This document shows, piece after piece, positions 58,266 through 64,000 of a DNA stretch of 64,000 nucleotides. The stretch covers positions 29,238,044 to 29,302,043 of the forward strand of contig NC_084887.1 of NCBI RefSeq assembly GCF_958979055.1, written 5' to 3'. Below the pieces are notes generated by a model that saw nothing but the letters and a program-made list of their open reading frames with translations, did not search any database and was not told the origin of the DNA. Made by a program: the position numbers and the translations under genes. How positions within the stretch are numbered: the first letter of the stretch is position 1; the number at the start of each line of letters is the position of its first letter. This stretch comes from Alnus glutinosa (taxonomy: Eukaryota; Streptophyta; Magnoliopsida; Fagales; Betulaceae).

Positions 58266-60048
58266 TGAGAATATCTTCCTAAGCATGCGGTTTCAATCTC
58301 AATGCAGCTCATGGATTTTTGACCTTAGGGTTGGTGCTCTGCTTCTCCTTTTTCTGGACTGTATTATCTGGTGGGATTCAAACTAGTGAACATCGATAGT
58401 GTAGTGTCTGTTGAGTTCATTGTTGTGGCACTATCAGGTTGCTGAGGCTTTGTGAGATAAATAAGTATAATTTTTGTCACTTGATTCTTGTATTATGGCA
58501 TTGCATAAATTGAATTCAGGAACATTGCTTTGGAAAGTATGAATCTTTGTTAAGCTTCAAGCTCTAACCCTTGTAACATGACAACAATGGTAGAACAAAA
58601 GGAAAAGAAAAATGATATTAATCTCAATATAAACTAAGATTTAAGACAAAAAGTTTAAATAAGATTTTATTAATTTTAATACAATAATATAATAAATGTT
58701 TGTATTAATTATACAATATCAAAAAGTTTATTTAACAAATATTCCTATCGCTTTTTGAGATGCAAAATTACCTAAAAAAACAAAAATATACTAAACAATG
58801 AATTTAAAATTAGAAAAAATACTTGTGCAGAAATGCATTTTTTTTAAATGAATGGGGTGTACTAAATTCAAAATAAACTAAAATATAAAGATCATAACAG
58901 TACAACCTACCACTATGATGATAAGTGATCGAAACTTGGGATAATGGTTAACTAAAATCAACAATGGTTGTGGACCACCAAAAAATATTAATATTTAGGC
59001 TAGTTAAAATAAAAATGAGAAAGAAAAAGAAAAGGTAAAAAATACGATAGATATGTTGTGAGAATGTGTAGCTTTTGCATGTAGAGATAAAGTAGGGGAG
59101 GAGAGTAGAAATAATAAAATGAAAATAAATAAAGGAGAAAGAATTGTGATAAGAAATTTAATATGTTTCGGCTCATAGAGAGTAAATTTTTTGAAAATTG
59201 ATTCTTTTATTATATCCCAATTAATTAAATGAAATCATCCTTGAAAAGAAAGAAACCCCTTATGCTCAAAATGAAGCCTCCTCAGTCCTCCCTCTTTTTT
59301 ATAAAGTAACTAATTATTTAGCATTATGACAATACACCATTTGTCAAAAAAAGGTTAGTTCTTAGGAGATGTACTTTTCAATAAGCCTTAGACAAGCACT
59401 TTTAATTGTCTACCCATTTGGCCATTTAGGTGGCCGGCCCTCTCAAACAAGTTCTGGGTTGCTTGATTTATATAACAAAATAATGGGTTCTCAAGAACAG
59501 CTCAGAAAGAAAAACAGGGCCAAAGCCATAATAGTCTGCCCCGTGCATGGGGAGTGAGATCCCCATCAAGATTCAAGAGTGTCTTTAAAATTTTCCCACG
59601 TGATGATTGGTTGTTTCATGAAACAAGCATATATATGGCACTAAAACTTCTAAGACTAAAAAGAGGTTTTGGTTGTTTCATGATCATTAGATGCTGCTGT
59701 CAAAAAGCGATAAAAAAATACACAGCTTTCCAATTCGTAAAGGCAACACATGAAGCCACAATAATTTCTATGAAGAAAACCTTAGACAAGAAGCACAAGC
59801 ATGACATATTTAACCAAAAGTGGGTGCTTTCCGTCTGTTCTTGGCAGCAGCTGATAGCCTGATAGAGAAGGTGATACTCCTGATTATATAACTGGCAACA
59901 TCCGCCAGGTTGATGTTCTCTCAACATGCAGGTATATGTGCTAGCCAAAAGAAACATGCAAAGCATCTGCGACATAATCACCCAAAGCCATATCTTAGCT
60001 CAAAAGACCAGCTTCAGAGCGTTTCACCTTTCCTTTCCACAGTGATAT
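58266..60048. other. Intergenic region between convergent genes
   Basis: 3' flank of the glucose transporter, then AT-rich DNA with no gene (58560-59340), then a less AT-rich part (59370-60000) with open frames of 60-100 codons on both strands and no domain. The last part is the 3' flank of the minus-strand gene. Confidence 0.4.
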
Positions 60049-63000
60049 CTACATGTTAGCTTTCCTTTCCCACCTTTCCTTTGTGTCAAGCCTGCCAACA
60101 TAATAACATAGAAGAAGAGTGTTTTTTAAGGTTAGAAACAGAAGAACCTATAATGCAACATTAACATCAAAGACTAAATAGTATCATACTATCATGCAGG
60201 AAATGTTATAAAGCTGTGACTATCCAATGATTGTACAAGTATGAACATCCACAAACACACAATGTATCTAAGGGTATATCATACCCCCAATGTAACTTCT
60301 GGCGCCGCTTTAATGCAAGAGGAGATGCAACATTGTTCTGCTTTAAGGAGGTACCATCTTTGTTATTGCGTTCAGAGTTGGAAACACTGGACTCTTCAAT
60401 TGATATAGTTGAGTCATCGTTTACAGAGTCTTGGACACTGCAGTCCTTGCTGTGAGATTTTCCATTCCCATCTGCAATCCCTACAAAGATTTTGGACAGA
60501 TTACTGAGACCTCTCACATGGAGAAAAGAATAATAAAAATGATAATGAATGAAATGGGAAAGTAACCTTTTGATTTCTTCTTAATCTTTGATTTCGACTT
60601 TATCTGTAAACGCCTCATGTGCAATTCCTGTCATATACAATAATTCAAGTTTTCATGTGTTATTAGTTTATTACTGGGATAAAGGAGTGATAAATAAAGA
60701 ATATCAGAGAAGCCTATGCTCATACTTAACAAACAAAACCATAGAGCTCGTAAGAAAATGTCCAAATATTCCTGCAGACAGCATCTCCCGCTATATACAT
60801 TTCCATATCCATAAAGATGTTGTTCTCATTCCGACCTTATATTTGCTGGACCTTTTCGTTTTTATAAAAATTAAATTTTATAAAGAATAAATTATCAAAA
60901 CCTTTTCTTCCTTTTGATAATAGATAATTTTTTTTTAAAAAAAAAATAAAAGATTAAAGCTAACACTGGGGTATATAAAGCTGCGTGCAAAAAGCTACTT
61001 CAGTAAACCCAACATATGGTGATTTGAACCCAGTGAATGCAGCTTTCCAGTGAATGCATCTATTATGGTCTCCAAAACTCATGCTCCATCCTTTCAGTAA
61101 ACCCAACATATGGTGATTTGAACCCAGTGAATGCAGCTTTCCAGTGAAGACCAAAAGGTGTCGACAGTTGGACAAAAGAATAGTCAAACCTAGGAGGTGC
61201 CCGTTCATGCCATCTCTCTCCATGGGAAATTCTACCTGTCCTCCCCGACTAAGACTCGTAGAATAAGAATTTACATCAAATTTCTTACTACTTGTAAACC
61301 ACCCCATAGAATCCTCCCTTGACCCCAAACTCTCAGATTCTGTAGGAATGTGGACACAGAAAGCACCAAGCCAGGGAAGTAAACTACTTGGACTACTTAT
61401 CGGGAGTTTTTTATTTGCCTATACATTTAAAATTCCCTCTGAAATTTGCTTCTGTAGACAAAACTACAAAATCATAAAACACTTGGCAAGGAAAAGAATG
61501 CCATTTAGATGTGCTGTAGTTTTTTCATCTAATTATTGTAGAACTATATATTCCTCATGGCTTCAAGTTGATAATTGATAGGAAATTTAGCAAGGCAAGT
61601 AGGAGTGATCTATTAAACTGATAGAACTCCACTTCTCGAGAGGATATGTATATACTCTGCTTAACATAACTTCTTTCCCATAATCTATTTGGCCATGCAC
61701 TTTCTTTGTCACTCTACTTTCACAGTCTCATTTAAGGTCCGTTTGGATTTGCGATTTCAAAAAGTGCGATTTAAAATAAGGATTTTAAAATGTGCGATTT
61801 GAAAAGGTTATTTTCAAATACTCAGTTAAGCGATGGGCAAAATCGCAATTTAGCCTTTAAAATCGCAAATTAACCTTCAAATTTCTGCGTTTTCAAAAAA
61901 GCGCTCTCTTACCTGCGATTTGAAAAAGCAAATTTTCTATGTTTTCAAATTGCAATTTTTAAAAACGTAATTTCCAAACGATTTATGTTTAGCGAATTGG
62001 TTTAAAATCGCACTTATTGATTACGAAATCGCAATTCCAAACACAACCTTAGACTTAGTTCTGGCATCTTATCTCTCAAACAAGAAGCCCATTGAATTTT
62101 CATCACGTCATACAACCAGTCAAGAAGTGAATTGGCATATAATAATAAGTTGCTAGTTGTCACCTTGGAGGTTCCATAGAACAATAAGCCCACCATTAAA
62201 AGAGATCCAGTTTCCCTTTAACTCCATTGGTTGACAAATATTCAATGGAACACCAATAATCGAATCCACCAAGGCAAATACACCAACAGTTGGTGATAGA
62301 CAACAGAAATTTTGCACACTGAAAATAACTGAACTAACTCCACTTAGGGTGGGAGAATACCACACGTTGATTACAAAATACTCTCTCTGCCAATTTTATC
62401 TCAATCTTATATTCTTTATAGAAAATGAAACCAAACTCCTACTCCAAAACAATCTCATAATCCTAATCTTACTGCAACTAAACTATTGCTCATAAGAGCT
62501 TATTTAGTCTTATAAAAACTCTTCTAAACAACAAACTGACTACTGCTCATCAAAGCTTATTAAATCCTACAAGAAACTCTTATAGACAAATCCTACTCCA
62601 AACCTGCTTCTGCCTATATCTATTGCTGAACATTTTGTGTTCTAACAGTTGGGGACAAATATGCTTAAAGAGTTTACCCAACTTCCCACCTAGATGTATG
62701 AAGTTAAAGACAATATCTAATTGCGATTTTGTATTCCTAAGCACTAGAATATTGGTTACCCATAATTTATAATATTAAAAGTAAAACGAGTGTAAAATCA
62801 TATTTCAAAAAATATTCACGGGTAAAACAGAAAAAAACGGTGGCACTACCTAGGTATACACATGTATAGCACACAAACTGTATTATCCAACCTCCGATCA
62901 CTACTAACCATCAAATTCGTTGAGGACTGAAGCAATGCCATTAGAGTTTAAGTGACAAAGTCACAGACCCAATTACAAAACTTGACAATTCCAAATCTCC

Positions 63001-63364
63001 ATCACACAAAGTTACTCAAAAAAATCACAGTTATTTGTATAGAATACTGCCTACAATTTTCACATACTGAAAGGCCTCTGATCATACAAAAATCCCCACA
63101 TGATAAAACACAGATAAAATCACAAAAAGGGTTCAATAGCATGCAAAATTGCACATAAATTGGTATTAAAGAAAAAAAAAAAAAAAAAAAAAAAAGCATA
63201 GAGAGGGAGGAGAGGTTGCGAAAGTGTACTTGGAACTTGGAAAGCTGGGCATGGGTGACGCCTCCTTTGGCCTTGAAATTGGGTTGCAAAGATGGGGTCG
63301 ATGCTATAAGTTCTTCCCTTCTCTCGTCCTCTTCCTGCTCTTTTTTCTTCGTCTCCATGGCCAT
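60049..63364 (-). CDS. Small charged plant protein of unknown function, four exons
   Basis: Exons in transcript order: 63364-63230, 60627-60567, 60480-60285, 60091-60049; 435 bases, 144 residues, all GT-AG. The N-terminus is highly charged (METKKKEQEEDERREELIA), followed by SLQPNFKAKGGVTHAQLSKF. Exon 2 gives ELHMRRLQIKSKSKIKKKSK, a strong nuclear-localisation-like basic block (about 55-65). The middle is Ser/Asp/Glu-rich. The C-terminus, ALKRRQKLHWGLDTKERWER ending KANM, is the most conserved-looking part and is split across exons 3 and 4. Continuous reading past 60285 is intron. I know similar C-termini from plant hypothetical proteins but no function. ATG 63364 is followed two codons later by a second ATG. 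Confidence 0.85.
61001..61149. repeat. Two-copy direct repeat, 55 bases, period 94
   Basis: 'cagtaaacccaacatatggt' onward to 'gctttccagtgaa' occurs identically at 61001-61055 and 61095-61149 within intron 1 of the minus-strand gene. The identity of the copies suggests a recent duplication. The 122-codon minus frame across it has no domain. Confidence 0.85.
61736..62048. mobile_element. MITE with 'ggtccgtttgga' / 'tccaaacacaacc' ends, 313 bp
   Basis: Ends are imperfect inverted repeats: 'ggtccgtttggatttgcgat' on the left, and on the right 'atcgcaattccaaacacaac'. The interior repeats 'tgcgattt' and 'aaatcgca' many times. Flanks are TAA (left) and TTA (right), compatible with the 3-bp TWA target of PIF/Harbinger elements, though not an exact duplication. 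It is non-coding, lies in intron 1 of the small-protein gene, and a diverged relative may lie at 21400-21720. Confidence 0.65.
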
Positions 63365-64000
63365 GACCTTTTTTCTTGGATTTTCATTCTTTCTGAAGAA
63401 TTAGAAAGATTAGTCTTTTTCGGACGGGTAACCGGAGCGAGTTCTTGACCAACCCGGACTCTTTGGCCTGATTCACCAACCCGATTTGGTTTTTTTTTTT
63501 TTTTTTTTTTAAATTTTTAAATAATTAAAAAAATATCTTGTTTGTTTAATACTTTGGATTCAAAATGGTGAATCAAATTTTTTGACAGGAATATTAACGA
63601 TAAAGATCTTGTAAAAACGATGAAAAAATGTCACTGAAAAAACTGTTGGTTCACGAGGAATCGAAGAAGCCTCCAATATTCAAGTCAATAACAGTTGTTA
63701 AGAGAAAATTGAATGTAGAGACTGGAGAGAGGAGAGGAAAACAAGTGTATGCGTGAAAATAAAGAGAGTAGAATGTATGTACCCGAAGATGTATGCCCCT
63801 TTTAATGGGAGGCTCTTTGGGGTGGTCTTCGAACGCCTTTCACATGGTGGGCTCCAGTTGCCTAATTAGTTTTCATGTAATGGGTTGCCTGAGTGGACTT
63901 ATTGGTAATTTATTGTATCACCAATATCTCCCTTATTGTAACAACCCCGCCCCAAAAAGGGTAGGATTGTCAACTTACTCTCTCAGAGGCGCAAAGATTA
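63365..64000. other. Promoter side of the small-protein gene and window end
   Basis: Upstream of the minus-strand start. Contains a T run at 63491-63510 and then spacer. The last 100 bases hold 'ttgtaacaaccccgccccaa', reminiscent of an LTR start (TGTAACAACCCCG), but the window ends before this can be tested. Confidence 0.35.

Noticed and set aside
1-64000. CRISPR arrays, operons, bacterial promoters, rRNA or intact tRNA genes
   Set aside because: Nothing of the kind is visible; the gene structure is that of a plant nuclear genome.

Overview
This is a stretch of plant nuclear DNA, almost certainly from a eudicot and probably a woody rosid. The evidence is AT-rich spacers, canonical GT-AG introns, plant-specific gene families (LRK10-type receptor kinase, TRM/LONGIFOLIA, EAR-motif C2H2 zinc finger, plastidic glucose transporter), many miniature inverted-repeat transposons, and a decayed insert of flowering-plant mitochondrial DNA. 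The species cannot be named from the sequence alone.

Layout. 1-6.2 kb is a repeat nest: retroelement remnants, a mitochondrial insert carrying a broken nad5 exon with its group II intron ends, several foldback MITEs with intact target-site duplications, and a LysM receptor kinase (CERK1-like) fragment. 6.3-7.7 kb holds a non-RD LRK10-like kinase whose ectodomain exons are not visible. 7.7-12.4 kb is repeat-rich spacer with a striking nested palindrome at 9.5 kb. 12.9-13.6 kb is an intronless Ser-rich protein gene of unknown function. 13.7-17 kb holds three diverged copies of a short non-coding unit. 18-19.7 kb is a five-exon Alba gene. 20-25.6 kb is spacer with MITEs and a broken LINE. 26.5-30.8 kb is a five-exon TRM/LONGIFOLIA-like gene. 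31.9-32.6 kb (minus) is an uncharacterised basic protein. 33.9-38.1 kb (minus) is an eight-exon organellar-type peptidyl-tRNA hydrolase. 39.4-40.9 kb is retroelement-like. 41.4-42.1 kb (minus) is a ZFP6-like single C2H2 regulator. 42.1-51.3 kb is a 9 kb spacer with long microsatellites and a hAT-type element with an 8-bp duplication. 51.3-58.3 kb is a 13-exon plastidic glucose transporter. 60.0-63.4 kb (minus) is a four-exon gene for a small, highly charged plant protein.

The genes form no operon or obvious pathway; each is a separate plant transcription unit. Exon models were built by hand from splice signals and reading-frame continuity. In every multi-exon gene except the kinase the summed exon length is an exact multiple of three.

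I see no clear new biological system. The best leads are the mitochondrial insert bracketed by two layers of direct repeats, the nested palindrome at 9.5 kb, the three-copy non-coding unit at 13.7-16.9 kb, the apparent GC-AG intron in the glucose transporter, and the kinase gene that seems to lack its ectodomain.
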